A DNA stretch of 64,000 bases, taken from positions 558,001-622,000 of the forward strand of contig NZ_FMCS01000002.1 of NCBI RefSeq assembly GCF_900091435.1, given 5' to 3'. Positions within the stretch are counted from its first letter, which is position 1. Each line of letters starts with the position of its first letter. The notes below the pieces were generated by a model. It did no database searches. It saw only the letters and a program-made list of their open reading frames with translations, and was not told where the DNA came from. This DNA comes from Micromonospora chaiyaphumensis (GTDB lineage Bacteria; Actinomycetota; Actinomycetes; Mycobacteriales; Micromonosporaceae). This document shows positions 34,764-43,633 of the stretch, in pieces. The position numbers were made by a program, and so were the translations under genes.

Positions 34764-35312
34764 TCAGTGCCTACCCTCGGCGAACTCCTCGACGATCTTG
34801 TCGCAGAAGGCGGGGAGGTCGTCCGGCTTGCGGCTGCTCACCAGGCCGTTGTCGGTGACGACCTCCTGGTCGACCCAGTTCGCGCCGGCGTTGGTCAGGT
34901 CGGTGCGCAGGCTCGGCCAGGAGGTGATGGTCCGGCCGCGCACCACGTCCGCCTCGACCAGCGTCCACGGCCCGTGGCAGATCACGCCCACCGGCTTGCC
35001 CGCCTCGAAGAACGACTTCACGAACCGCACCGCCTCCGGGTCGGTCCGCAGGAAGTCCGGGTTCGCCACGCCGCCGGGCAGCACCAGCGCGTCGTACGCC
35101 CCCGCGTCCGCCTCCTTGGTCGTCACGTCGACCGGGTACTGCTTACCGTGGTCGAGGTGGTTGAAGGCCTGGATCGAACCGGACCCGATCGAGACCAGCT
35201 CGACCTGTGCACCGGCGTTCTCCACCGCCTCGCGGGGCTTGACGTACTCGACCTCCTCGACGCCGTCGGCGGCCAGGAACGCGATCCGCTTGCCCTGCAG
35301 TGTCGCTGCCAT
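34764..35312 (-). CDS. PfpI/DJ-1 family protein
   Basis: A 182-aa class I glutamine-amidotransferase-fold protein with the nucleophile elbow VICHGPW (Cys) and an acidic residue in DGVEEVEYVKP, as in PfpI/YhbO-type proteins with deglycase, chaperone or protease activity. ATG 35312 follows GGAGAGGAG. Often stress-linked; here it precedes an efflux pump. Confidence 0.88.
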   Translation of the reverse strand: MAATLQGKRIAFLAADGVEEVEYVKPREAVENAGAQVELVSIGSGSIQAFNHLDHGKQYPVDVTTKEADAGAYDALVLPGGVANPDFLRTDPEAVRFVKSFFEAGKPVGVICHGPWTLVEADVVRGRTITSWPSLRTDLTNAGANWVDQEVVTDNGLVSSRKPDDLPAFCDKIVEEFAEGRH

Positions 35313-35433
35313 GGTGGTTCTCCTCTCCGGGGTGTACCTGCACCCGTTCCCGGGCGTGACCGGGCGAAACCGGACGCCGGGAGTGGCCCGCGCCGCAGGT
35401 TTGGCCGGTCCCGCTCGGGGGACCCGAAGGGGC

Positions 35434-37281
35434 ATGGCAGGAGCAGCAGCGGAAGAGCGCCGGCTCGCCACCGTCGTGGCCGGCTGGCAGGGGCGACCCG
35501 TGCTGGTCGTCGGCGACGCCATGCTGGACGAGTGGCGGTTCGCGGAGTCGGAGCGACTCTGCCGGGAGGCGCCCGCGCCGGTCCTCACCCTGCGCCGGCG
35601 CATCTCCGCCGCCGGTGGCGCGGCGAACACCGCCGTCAACGTGGCCGCGCTCGGCGGCCGGGCCGCCCTGGTCGCCCCGGTGGGCGCCGACGTGGCCGGT
35701 GACGAGCTGCACGACTGCCTCGACCGGGCCGGTGTCTGGGACCGCACGGTCAACCAGCCCGGCCGCCCCACGCCGGTGAAGCGGCGGATGCTCGCCGGCA
35801 ACCAGATCCTGCTCCGCGAGGACTCCGGCGAGCCGGAGGACGCGCTCGACGACGACGGCGTGGCCCGCCTGCTGACCGCGCTGCACTGCGCCACCGAGGA
35901 GCTGCGCGCGGCGGCCGCCGGGCAGCCGCCCACCCTTGTCGTCTGCGACTACGGCCTGGGCGCGCTGCCCTCGGGCGTGCGCGCCTGGCTGGTCGCCAAC
36001 CGGGACCGGTACGCGACCGTCGCGCTCGACGCGCACGACCTGGCCGACTGGCGCGGCCTCAACCCGACAGTGGTGACCCCGAGCTTCGCCGAGGCGACCC
36101 GGCTGCTGGCCCGGGCGGCCGCCGGCTTCGGCAACGGGCACCGGAGCCCGGCGCGCGGCGCGACGGCCGCCGACCTGCACCTGGACCACCTGGACGACCC
36201 GGCCGACGGCCCGTCCGAGCTGGTCGTCGGCGCGGCGCCCGGCGGGGCCGGTGAACGGGAGCCCGGCAGCCCGCACCCGACCTCCGGCGCACCCGCCGAC
36301 GAGCACGGCGGCGGGTTCGCCGGCCCGACCGGCGAGCCGACGCCCGGCGAGGAGCGGGTCGCGCTGACCGGGGACGGGCTCAGCGTCACCGGCACGGGCG
36401 TGACCGTCAACGCGGCCGCCGGCGCGGGCGTGGACCGGGCCGTGCTGGCCGAGTCCCGCCTGGACGAGCTGCGCGAGCACACCGGCGCGGACGTGGTGGC
36501 GGTGACCCTGGACACCGAGGGCGCGGTGGTCGGCGGCGCCGACGGCGAACCCCGGCGCAGCCACAGCACGCCGGTCCCGGCCAGCCACGCCGTGGGAGCC
36601 GGGGACGCGTACCTGGCGGCCATGACCCTGGCACTGGCCGCGGAGGCGAGCCTGCCGACGGCCGCGCAGCTCGCCCAGCTCGCCGCGACCATCACCGTCT
36701 CCGACACCGGCACCTGCGTGTGCCGGCGGGAGGACCTGCTCGACGCGCTGGGCAGCGCGCCGGACGAGGCCGGGCGCCCGACCCAGGTGGGCGCCGAGGA
36801 ACTGGCCGCGATCGTGGCCGAGCACCGCCGGGCCGGCCGGTCGATCGTCTTCACCAACGGCTGCTTCGACGTGCTGCACCCCGGGCACGTCCGCTACCTG
36901 ACCCAGGCCCGCGCGCTCGGCGACCTGCTGGTCGTGGCGGTCAACTCGGACGGCAGCGTACGCCGGCTCAAGGGCCCGGACCGGCCGGTCAACCCGGTCG
37001 AGGACCGCACCGCCCTGCTCGCCGCGCTGGAGTGCGTCGACCACGTGGTGGTCTTCGAGGAGGACTCCCCGGCGAAGCTCATCGAGGCGGTCCGCCCGGA
37101 CGTCTACGTCAAGGGCGGCGACTACCCGCCCGAGATGGTCCCGGAGGCCCCGCTGGTGCGCCGGCTGGGCGGCCAGGTGCGCACCCTCGGCTACGTGCCG
37201 GACCGCTCCACCTCGGCGATCATCGACCGGATCCGGGCGCACCCGGTCGTCCCGCCGGTGGGCGAGGGCAGGCCGGCGTGA
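35434..37281 (+). CDS. hldE: bifunctional heptose-7-phosphate kinase / heptose-1-phosphate adenylyltransferase
   Basis: A 615-aa HldE/RfaE homologue making ADP-heptose. The N-terminal ribokinase-fold kinase holds VVGDAMLDEW, GGAANTAVNVAALGG and the catalytic GAGDAYLAA (Asp391). The C-terminal nucleotidyltransferase (about 450-600) has FTNGCFDVLHPGHV with HPGH at 482-485. E. coli HldE has 477 residues; the excess is mostly a Gly/Ala/Pro-rich insertion at about 232-335 within the kinase domain, plus a short N-terminal extension. ATG 35434 follows GAAGGGG. It overlaps the next gene (GTGA), and GT2 and GT9 genes follow, defining a heptose-glycan locus. Confidence 0.88.
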   Translation: MAGAAAEERRLATVVAGWQGRPVLVVGDAMLDEWRFAESERLCREAPAPVLTLRRRISAAGGAANTAVNVAALGGRAALVAPVGADVAGDELHDCLDRAGVWDRTVNQPGRPTPVKRRMLAGNQILLREDSGEPEDALDDDGVARLLTALHCATEELRAAAAGQPPTLVVCDYGLGALPSGVRAWLVANRDRYATVALDAHDLADWRGLNPTVVTPSFAEATRLLARAAAGFGNGHRSPARGATAADLHLDHLDDPADGPSELVVGAAPGGAGEREPGSPHPTSGAPADEHGGGFAGPTGEPTPGEERVALTGDGLSVTGTGVTVNAAAGAGVDRAVLAESRLDELREHTGADVVAVTLDTEGAVVGGADGEPRRSHSTPVPASHAVGAGDAYLAAMTLALAAEASLPTAAQLAQLAATITVSDTGTCVCRREDLLDALGSAPDEAGRPTQVGAEELAAIVAEHRRAGRSIVFTNGCFDVLHPGHVRYLTQARALGDLLVVAVNSDGSVRRLKGPDRPVNPVEDRTALLAALECVDHVVVFEEDSPAKLIEAVRPDVYVKGGDYPPEMVPEAPLVRRLGGQVRTLGYVPDRSTSAIIDRIRAHPVVPPVGEGRPA

Positions 37282-38156
37282 ACCGACCGCTCGACCTCGG
37301 CGTACCCGACGGGTTCCGCCGCCCCCGGCTGCTCGACGTGCTGATCCCCACCCGCAACCGCCCCGCCGAACTGGCGGTCACCCTCTCCGGGCTGGCGGCG
37401 CAGGAGGGCGTACCGGACTTCGGGGTGGTGGTGAGCGACCAGTCCGACGGCGAGCCCGCGTACGCGCACCCGGCCGCGGCCACCATGGTGCGGGCGCTGC
37501 GCCACCGGGGCCACCCGGTGCTGCTCACCCGGCGGCTGCCCCGGCGCGGGCTGGCCGAGCACCGCGCCTACCTGCTGGACCGGTCGGCGGCCCGGTACGT
37601 GCTCTGCCTCGACGACGACGTCTGGCTGGAGCCCGGCACGGTCTCCCGGCTGGTCACCGCCATCCGCGAGCTGGGCTGTGGCTTCGTCGGCAACGCCGTG
37701 CACGGCCTCTCCTACGCCGACGACGTGCGCCCCGAGACGCACGGGCACTACGAGGAGTGGCAGGGACGCCCGGTGCCCGAGCGGATCCGCCCCGGCACCC
37801 CGGAGTGGCAGCGGGCGAGCATCCACCCGGCCGCGAACCTGCTGCACGTCACCGAGAAGCTCCGGCTGCCGGCCGGGGCGTGGCGGGCGTACAAGATCTC
37901 CTGGATCGGCGGGTGCGTGCTCTACGACCGGGCCAAGCTGCTCGACTCCGGCGGCTTCGAGTTCTGGCGCCGGGTGCACGAGCGGCACCAGGGCGAGGAC
38001 GTCGCCGCGCAGCTCGCGGTGCTGGAGCGGCACGGCGGCGCCGGTGTGCTGCCCAGCGGGGCCTACCACCTGGAGTCGCCGACCACGGTCACCGAGCGGG
38101 ACGTGGAGGCGTGGGAGGTCGTGGTCACCGAGTCGGACACGCCCCAGCCGGCCTGA
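37278..38156 (+). CDS. family 2 glycosyltransferase
   Basis: A 292-aa GT-A fold transferase: LDVLIPTRNRPAELAVTLSGL at the start, metal-binding CLDDDVW near residue 113 and acceptor-side WIGGCVLYDRAKL. No membrane helix. GTG 37278 overlaps the hldE stop by 4 bp, so it is translationally coupled and probably uses a sugar from the same pathway. Donor and acceptor unknown. Confidence 0.85.
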   Translation: MNRPLDLGVPDGFRRPRLLDVLIPTRNRPAELAVTLSGLAAQEGVPDFGVVVSDQSDGEPAYAHPAAATMVRALRHRGHPVLLTRRLPRRGLAEHRAYLLDRSAARYVLCLDDDVWLEPGTVSRLVTAIRELGCGFVGNAVHGLSYADDVRPETHGHYEEWQGRPVPERIRPGTPEWQRASIHPAANLLHVTEKLRLPAGAWRAYKISWIGGCVLYDRAKLLDSGGFEFWRRVHERHQGEDVAAQLAVLERHGGAGVLPSGAYHLESPTTVTERDVEAWEVVVTESDTPQPA

Positions 38157-38159
38157 CGC

Positions 38160-39308
38160 TCACTCCGCCAGCAGCTCGCGGGCCGCCTCGACCACCTCGG
38201 CAGCCGGCACGTCGGCCACGAACGAGTCGCGGTGCGGGCACACGCCGTCGCCCGGCCGGTGCGGGTAGATGTCCCGCGTGCAGTCGGTGCCGCAGACCGG
38301 GCAGTGGGTGGTCCACGAGGCGATCGGCCGGTGCCGGACACGCAGCGGCGTCGCCCCGTTGATGAGGTTGCCGATCCAGTAGATACCGACCGTCGGTGCG
38401 CCCACCGCGGCGGCCAGGTGCAGCGGGCCGGAGTCGTTGGAGACCACCAGCGCGCACCCCTCGTACGCGGCGGCCAGCCCGCCCAGGCTCAGCGTGCCGA
38501 CCTGCGGGCGGACCGGCACCCCGGCAGCGGCGACCACCTCGTCCACCGTCTCCCGCTCGGCGGGGGTCCCGGTGACCAGCACCTCGTACCCGTCGCCGGC
38601 CAGCGCCCGCGCCACCGCGCCGAAGCGCTCCGGCGGCCAGCGCCGCCGGCTGTCCGTGGCACCCGGATGCAGCGCCACCCGGGGCCGGGTCGGCTCGCCG
38701 AGCACGTCGCCGGCCTCCGCCCGGTCGGCGTCGGTCACGGCCAGCGCCGGCGTGATCGTCACCGCCTCCGCACCGACCAGGGCCACCGCCTCCAGGTAGC
38801 GGATCACCTCGTGCTGGTAGTAGACGTACCGGATCCAGCGGTCCAGCGGCGGCGCGTCCTCGGCCCGCAGGCCGGCGGTGACCCGGGCGCCCAGCCCCGC
38901 GATGAGCGGGTTGGAGTTGGCGCCGCCGCCGTGCAGTTGCAGGGCCAGGTCGAACTGCTCCTTGCGGGCCGCCGCCACGAAGCCCGCCAGCTCGGCCGGC
39001 TCCTCGTCGGCGCCGGGCTCGCGGATGCCGGGCGCGGGCGGGACCACCAGGACCCGGTCCACCGGGCCGGGGCGGTGGCGCCAGAGCTTCGCGTGCCACG
39101 GCGCGCCGAGCAGCACGATCTCGGCCGACGGGTACGCGGCCCGCAGCGCCTCCAGCGCCGGCAGCGCGAAGATGAAGTCGCCGAGCGCGTTCGCCCGCAG
39201 CACGGCGATCCGCTCGACGTCGGGGACGCGCTCGCCGGCCGGGCCGAGCACCGGCGACGGCTTCAGGTCGCGGCGCGGCGACAGACGCGCCGAGCTGGAG
39301 GTGGCCAC
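38160..39308 (-). CDS. family 9 glycosyltransferase (ADP-heptose transferase type)
   Basis: A 382-aa GT9 protein: IAVLRANALGDFIFALPALEAL at the start, ALHPGATDSRRRWPPERFG in the middle and VVSNDSGPLHLAAAVGAPTVGIY in the donor site, as in LPS heptosyltransferases. A C-terminal cluster CPVCGTDCTRDIY, then GVCPH, may bind a metal. It ends 3 bp from the convergent GT2 gene. Together with hldE it suggests an ADP-heptose-dependent glycan, although this cell type should have no LPS. Confidence 0.88.
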   Translation of the reverse strand: MATSSSARLSPRRDLKPSPVLGPAGERVPDVERIAVLRANALGDFIFALPALEALRAAYPSAEIVLLGAPWHAKLWRHRPGPVDRVLVVPPAPGIREPGADEEPAELAGFVAAARKEQFDLALQLHGGGANSNPLIAGLGARVTAGLRAEDAPPLDRWIRYVYYQHEVIRYLEAVALVGAEAVTITPALAVTDADRAEAGDVLGEPTRPRVALHPGATDSRRRWPPERFGAVARALAGDGYEVLVTGTPAERETVDEVVAAAGVPVRPQVGTLSLGGLAAAYEGCALVVSNDSGPLHLAAAVGAPTVGIYWIGNLINGATPLRVRHRPIASWTTHCPVCGTDCTRDIYPHRPGDGVCPHRDSFVADVPAAEVVEAARELLAE

Positions 39309-39315
39309 GCGACCC

Positions 39316-39855
39316 CTACGGCCGGTCGATCTCGTCGACCGCGGTGTCCGGGTGGTGCAGCTCCCGGTCGGCGGCCGGGTCGGACACGGTCCGCGTACCC
39401 CCGGAGGTGACGTGCGGGCCGGTGCGGCCGACGGTGATGGTGCGCGGCGCGGGCCGGGCCGCCCGGGGCAGCCGCACCCGGAGCAGGCCGTGGTCCATCA
39501 CGGCGTCGATCCGGTCCGGGTCCACCCGGGACGGCAGGTCCACCCGGTACTCGAAGCCGCGGGTCGTGAACCCGCCGGGGATGCCCTGGTCGGCGTTGAC
39601 CTCGGCCTCCGACCGGGCCCGTACGCACAGCTCCCGGTCGTCCAGCTCGACGGCCACCTCCTCGGGGGCCACGCCGGGCAGCCGGACGACCACCTCCCAG
39701 CCGTCGGCGACCTCGCTCAGCTCCACGTCCTGGCTGCCGCCGCGACCACCGACCAGGCGGCTCAGCTCGGCGCGCAGCGACTGGAGCTCACCCATCGGGT
39801 CCCAGCCCTGCTGGCGACCCCGCCAGCCCCGACCGCCACCGCTCTGTTCCGTCAT
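39316..39855 (-). CDS. Hsp20/alpha-crystallin family small heat-shock protein
   Basis: A 179-aa small heat-shock protein with an alpha-crystallin domain at about 40-140 (WEVVVRLPGVAPEEVAVELDD, RGFEYRVDLPSRVDPD, GLLRVRLPRAA). The I-x-I tail motif is only loosely matched (RTITVGR). ATP-independent holdase. Its start overlaps the DUF2231 stop by 4 bp (ATGA), so the two are coupled. Confidence 0.85.
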   Translation of the reverse strand: MTEQSGGGRGWRGRQQGWDPMGELQSLRAELSRLVGGRGGSQDVELSEVADGWEVVVRLPGVAPEEVAVELDDRELCVRARSEAEVNADQGIPGGFTTRGFEYRVDLPSRVDPDRIDAVMDHGLLRVRLPRAARPAPRTITVGRTGPHVTSGGTRTVSDPAADRELHHPDTAVDEIDRP

Positions 39856-40358
39856 CGCACGTCTCCGATCCGCTGGGTCGCCGAGGGGGGTCGCAGCGAG
39901 CTCGGGGCATTCAGGTCGTGCTCCGGGTCGACGCCCACGCCCAGCCGGTCCACCAGTTCGCCGCCGAGCCAGGCGCTCACGCCGAGGATGGCCACGGCGA
40001 CCACCTCGATGGCGATCAGGGCGCCCCCGGCGGCCCGGGAGTCGGCGTTGAGCCGGACCACCCAGACCGCGGCGAAGAGCAGGATCACCGCGACGTTGGC
40101 GGCGGCGTGGGTCAGCCCGACCCGCTTGGCCCGGGTGCCGGTGGGCAGGGCGAGCAGGTCGACGGCGCCGGCCGCCGCGGCCAGCAGGCCGCCGATCAGA
40201 CCGACCGTGATGTTCCAGTAGGCGACCTCGCCGAGGAAGTCCGGCCCGCCCACGGTGTCGATCACGTCGAAGATCACCGCGGTCACCAGGAGGGCCACCG
40301 GGAACATCACCAGCATCGGGTGCACGGGATGGCCGAGCACCTTCAGTCGGCTCTCCAT
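39852..40358 (-). CDS. DUF2231 membrane protein
   Basis: A 168-aa four-helix membrane protein with the family opening HPVHPMLVMFPVALL and a later LTHAAANVAVILLFAAVW. ATG 40358 sits 6 nt after GGAGG; an ATG 12 bp upstream has no such site. Function unknown; relatives often lie near stress or heme genes. First gene of a two-gene unit with hsp20. Confidence 0.8.
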   Translation of the reverse strand: MESRLKVLGHPVHPMLVMFPVALLVTAVIFDVIDTVGGPDFLGEVAYWNITVGLIGGLLAAAAGAVDLLALPTGTRAKRVGLTHAAANVAVILLFAAVWVVRLNADSRAAGGALIAIEVVAVAILGVSAWLGGELVDRLGVGVDPEHDLNAPSSLRPPSATQRIGDVR

Positions 40359-40523
40359 CTCGGCCTCCATCGATCGCGTCCGGGCGCGCTGCGGCTCAGT
40401 CCGTACCCGCCGGACCCGGGGGCAAACCTCGCCGTCGACGCGCTCTCCTAGGCTGACGATGGCGGAAACCAGCCGTTCGCGGGCCGGAATCGCCGTCAAG
40501 GTCAACGGACGGGGGAGGCAGAC

Positions 40524-41144
40524 GTGACGACACGGGAGATCACCAGCCCGGAGGAACTGGCGGAACTGCTGGGCGCACCGAACCAGCGGGCGCGGGACAA
40601 GGAGCGCACGACGCTGCACCAGCGGGACCGCGAGTGGCTGGCCGCGTCGCCGTTCTGCCTGGTCGCCACGGCCGGCGCGGACGGCAGCTGCGACGTCTCC
40701 CCGAAGGGCGATCCGGCCGGCTTCACGGTGGTGCTGGACGAGACCACCATCGCCATCCCCGAGCGGCCCGGCAACCGGCGGGCCGACGGCTACCGCAACA
40801 TCCTGGCCAACCCCCACGTCGGGCTGATCTTCCTGATCCCCGGCCGCACCGACACGCTGCGGATCAACGGCCGGGCCCGGCTGGTGCGCGACGCGCCGTA
40901 CTTCGACGACATGGTGGTGCAGGGACACCGGCCGGTGCTGGCCGTCGAGGTGGCCATCGAGCAGATCTTCTACCACTGCGCGAAGGCGTTCCTCCGCTCG
41001 GAGCTGTGGAAGCCGGAGACCTGGCGGCCCGACGCGCTGCCCACCCGCGCCCGGCTGGTCAAGGAGGTCGAGGCTCCGACGGAGAACCTCGCCGACCTGG
41101 AACGCCACTACGGCCCGGACTACGCCCGCCGCCTCTACGTCTGA
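40524..41144 (+). CDS. pyridoxamine 5'-phosphate oxidase family protein
   Basis: A 206-aa split-barrel flavin protein of the MSMEG_1061-like group: FCLVATAGADGSCDVSPKGDPAGF, IPERPGNRRADGYRNILANPHVGLIFLIPG and FYHCAKAFLRSELW. FMN or F420 binding is expected. GTG 40524 follows GGGGGAGG. Substrate unknown. Divergent from the DUF2231/hsp20 pair. Confidence 0.85.
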   Translation: MTTREITSPEELAELLGAPNQRARDKERTTLHQRDREWLAASPFCLVATAGADGSCDVSPKGDPAGFTVVLDETTIAIPERPGNRRADGYRNILANPHVGLIFLIPGRTDTLRINGRARLVRDAPYFDDMVVQGHRPVLAVEVAIEQIFYHCAKAFLRSELWKPETWRPDALPTRARLVKEVEAPTENLADLERHYGPDYARRLYV

Positions 41145-41196
41145 CCGCACCGGCGGCCCGGCCGGCGCTCCGCCCGCCGGGCCCGCGCGGTGGCGG

Positions 41197-43398
41197 TCAG
41201 TTCGACGGGGCGAAACGCGCCGGCACCCCGATGTCCGACAGCGCCCGCGCGAGGTGCGGGGCCGTGGTTTTGACGTAGGCCGCGCCGATGTGCGAGCCCC
41301 CGCGATAGATGAGGACGTTGCCGAACACCACCGGACACTTGTCGGTCGGGCAGATGGCGTCGAACAGGTCGATCATCTTGACCTCGGGCACCCCGGCCAC
41401 CGCCTTCCGCTGCATCACGTAGGCGGCGTCCTGGTCGTGGCGCTTGCGGTCGAACGCGCAGGCCGACAGGTGGTTCCGGTTCTTGTCGGCGCACGTCACG
41501 GCCGGGCCGGGACCGGGGTTGTTGGCGAGGACGACGACCTTCGACCCCACGGAGTCGAGTGCCTTCCACGACGCGCGCACACCCGCGATCATCGCCTCGA
41601 CCGTCCCCTTGCCGGACTTGGTGTCGAGAGCGCGCGACGCCCCCTGCGAGGTGACGACGTAGTCGGGACGCTCCTCGGTCAGCCTGCGCAGCAGGGCCTT
41701 GTTCCAGTCGATGCAGTCGGTGTAGAGCTTGGTGGGATCATCGGCCCGGAGCGCGGGGGCGCTGGTGAACGGGCACGACGCCTTGGCGGCGATCACCAGC
41801 TTCCAGTCGTTCTGCGCGGCGAGCACCTGGAACGCCGGCAGCCACTGGTCCATCTTGGAGTCCCCCACCAGCGCGACCGTGGTGGACCCGGTGGGGTTGC
41901 CGTAGGTGCACCACAGGAGTTCGGACCCCACGACCTGCTGGAAGCACTTGTCCCGGTTGGTGACGGGCACATCCATGAAGCCCTGCCGGATCTGCAGGGG
42001 GTCCGGCGTGATGACGTCGAACCGCTCCGGGACCGGGCCGATCGGGGCGGTGCCGGGCGTGGTCGACAGCAGGGCCGCGCCGGGCGCGTAGTGCTGCCGG
42101 GTCGGCTGGGCGTTGGCCGCCCACGCGGCCGTCAGCACCAGGGCGAGGCCGGCGCAGATCCCGGCCATCGTGAAGTTGCCACCGAGGCTGAGCGCGAGAC
42201 GCGGCGACTTCGAGACCGCCCGCGAGTACCGCAGCGGGTTCTCCACGAGCCGGAAGGTGATCCAGGCCGGGACCACCGAGGCGAGCGCCACCACCAGGCC
42301 GCGCTTCACCGACAGGCCGTCCCAGTACGCGCCGGCGACGATGAGCATCGGCCAGTGCCACAGGTACAGGGAGTAGGACAGGTCACCGACCCACCGGAAC
42401 GGGCGGGTGCCGAGCACCAGGACCGGGCCGCGGGAGCCCGCCGCGGCGCCGGCCGCGATCACCGCCGCGGCGCCGAGGGTGGGCAGCGCGGCGGCGTACC
42501 CGGGCCACGCCGTCTTCTTCGTCACCAGCAGCGCCGCCGCCACGATCGCGGCGAGACCGAGCCAGCCCAGGACGACGGCCAGCGCCCGGGGCATGCGGGC
42601 GGCGCCGGTCGCGGCCAGGGCGATGCCCGCACCGACGGCGAGCTCCCACAACCGCGTCGTGGAGACGAAGAACGCCCGCTCCGGCGAGGTCGCCGTCTCG
42701 ATGATCGACCAGGCGAACGACGGCACCGCCAGGACCGCCAGACCGATCCACAGGACCGGCCGCACGTTCGTCCGCCGGAGCCGTTTCGCCGCGAGGATCG
42801 CGAGGATGATCAGCAGGGGCCAGAGCAGGTAGAACTGCTCCTCGACGGCGAGCGACCAGAAGTGCTGGACCGGCGAGGTGGTGGCGTTGTCGGCGGCGAG
42901 GTAGTCGACCGCGCGGTCGGCGAAGCGCCAGTTCACCACGTAGATCGCCGCGGCGGCGATGTCGCCGCCGATCTCCTGCCACTGGCCCCGGGGAACGAAC
43001 AGCCGGACCGCCACGGCGGTGGCCGCCAGCACGACCGTCGCGGCGGGCAGGATCCGCTTGGCCCGCCGGGCGTAGAACCCCAGCAACGAGATGCGGCCGG
43101 TGCGGTCGATCTCGTTGATGAGCTGCCCGGTGATGAGGAAGCCGGAGATCACGAAGAAGACGTCGACCCCGACGAAGCCACCCGGGAGGAACGGCAGGCC
43201 GGCGTGGTAGAGCAGCACCAGCCCGACGGCCACCGCCCGGAGCCCGGCGACGTCGGCCCGGAACCGGCTCGGCGTGGACTCGCGGCGCGGCTCGCGCCCG
43301 GCCGCCTGGTCCGGGAGGGTGCTCGGGCCCGCCGGTGGCGGCTTCTCGATCTGGGAACTTCCCGGGGCGGCAACGGTCGTCAACTCCGGGGAAGTCAT
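41197..43398 (-). CDS. OafA-type O-acyltransferase with C-terminal SGNH domain
   Basis: A 733-aa membrane acyltransferase: cytoplasmic N-terminus, a ten-helix acyltransferase-3 domain (about 50-400) with the conserved His in LLYHAGLPFLPGGFVGVDVFF and QHFWSLAVEEQFYLLWP, then an extracytoplasmic SGNH domain (about 480-733). It should add acyl groups to wall or surface glycans. The SGNH block I is GDSKMDQW (Ser514), but the C-terminal block reads RGGSH (699-703), with Gly where relatives have the catalytic Asp. ATG 43398 follows GAGGATC. The neighbouring heptose/GT locus gives a plausible glycan acceptor. Confidence 0.87.
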   Translation of the reverse strand: MTSPELTTVAAPGSSQIEKPPPAGPSTLPDQAAGREPRRESTPSRFRADVAGLRAVAVGLVLLYHAGLPFLPGGFVGVDVFFVISGFLITGQLINEIDRTGRISLLGFYARRAKRILPAATVVLAATAVAVRLFVPRGQWQEIGGDIAAAAIYVVNWRFADRAVDYLAADNATTSPVQHFWSLAVEEQFYLLWPLLIILAILAAKRLRRTNVRPVLWIGLAVLAVPSFAWSIIETATSPERAFFVSTTRLWELAVGAGIALAATGAARMPRALAVVLGWLGLAAIVAAALLVTKKTAWPGYAAALPTLGAAAVIAAGAAAGSRGPVLVLGTRPFRWVGDLSYSLYLWHWPMLIVAGAYWDGLSVKRGLVVALASVVPAWITFRLVENPLRYSRAVSKSPRLALSLGGNFTMAGICAGLALVLTAAWAANAQPTRQHYAPGAALLSTTPGTAPIGPVPERFDVITPDPLQIRQGFMDVPVTNRDKCFQQVVGSELLWCTYGNPTGSTTVALVGDSKMDQWLPAFQVLAAQNDWKLVIAAKASCPFTSAPALRADDPTKLYTDCIDWNKALLRRLTEERPDYVVTSQGASRALDTKSGKGTVEAMIAGVRASWKALDSVGSKVVVLANNPGPGPAVTCADKNRNHLSACAFDRKRHDQDAAYVMQRKAVAGVPEVKMIDLFDAICPTDKCPVVFGNVLIYRGGSHIGAAYVKTTAPHLARALSDIGVPARFAPSN

Positions 43399-43633
43399 CA
43401 CGATCCTCAACCTTGGGGGATTCCAGCCTCGGGAACGATAGCGGCTGGTCAGGCGGGGGAGCAATCGTGCCGCCCCGCGGCTGCCGCCGGCCCTGGCCCG
43501 GGCCCCGAAGCGGCGGCGGCCGAACGCCGGGCGTTTGGACGGGCGGCTGGGGGTACTGATTCGAAGGACGGCCCACCGCCACCAGACGACGCCGGACACC
43601 CCCTGAGACCGGGTCGAGGAAGGATGATGTGCG

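Noticed and set aside
35143..37242. 699-aa open frame antisense to hldE
   Set aside because: Low-complexity shadow; hldE has intact catalytic motifs.
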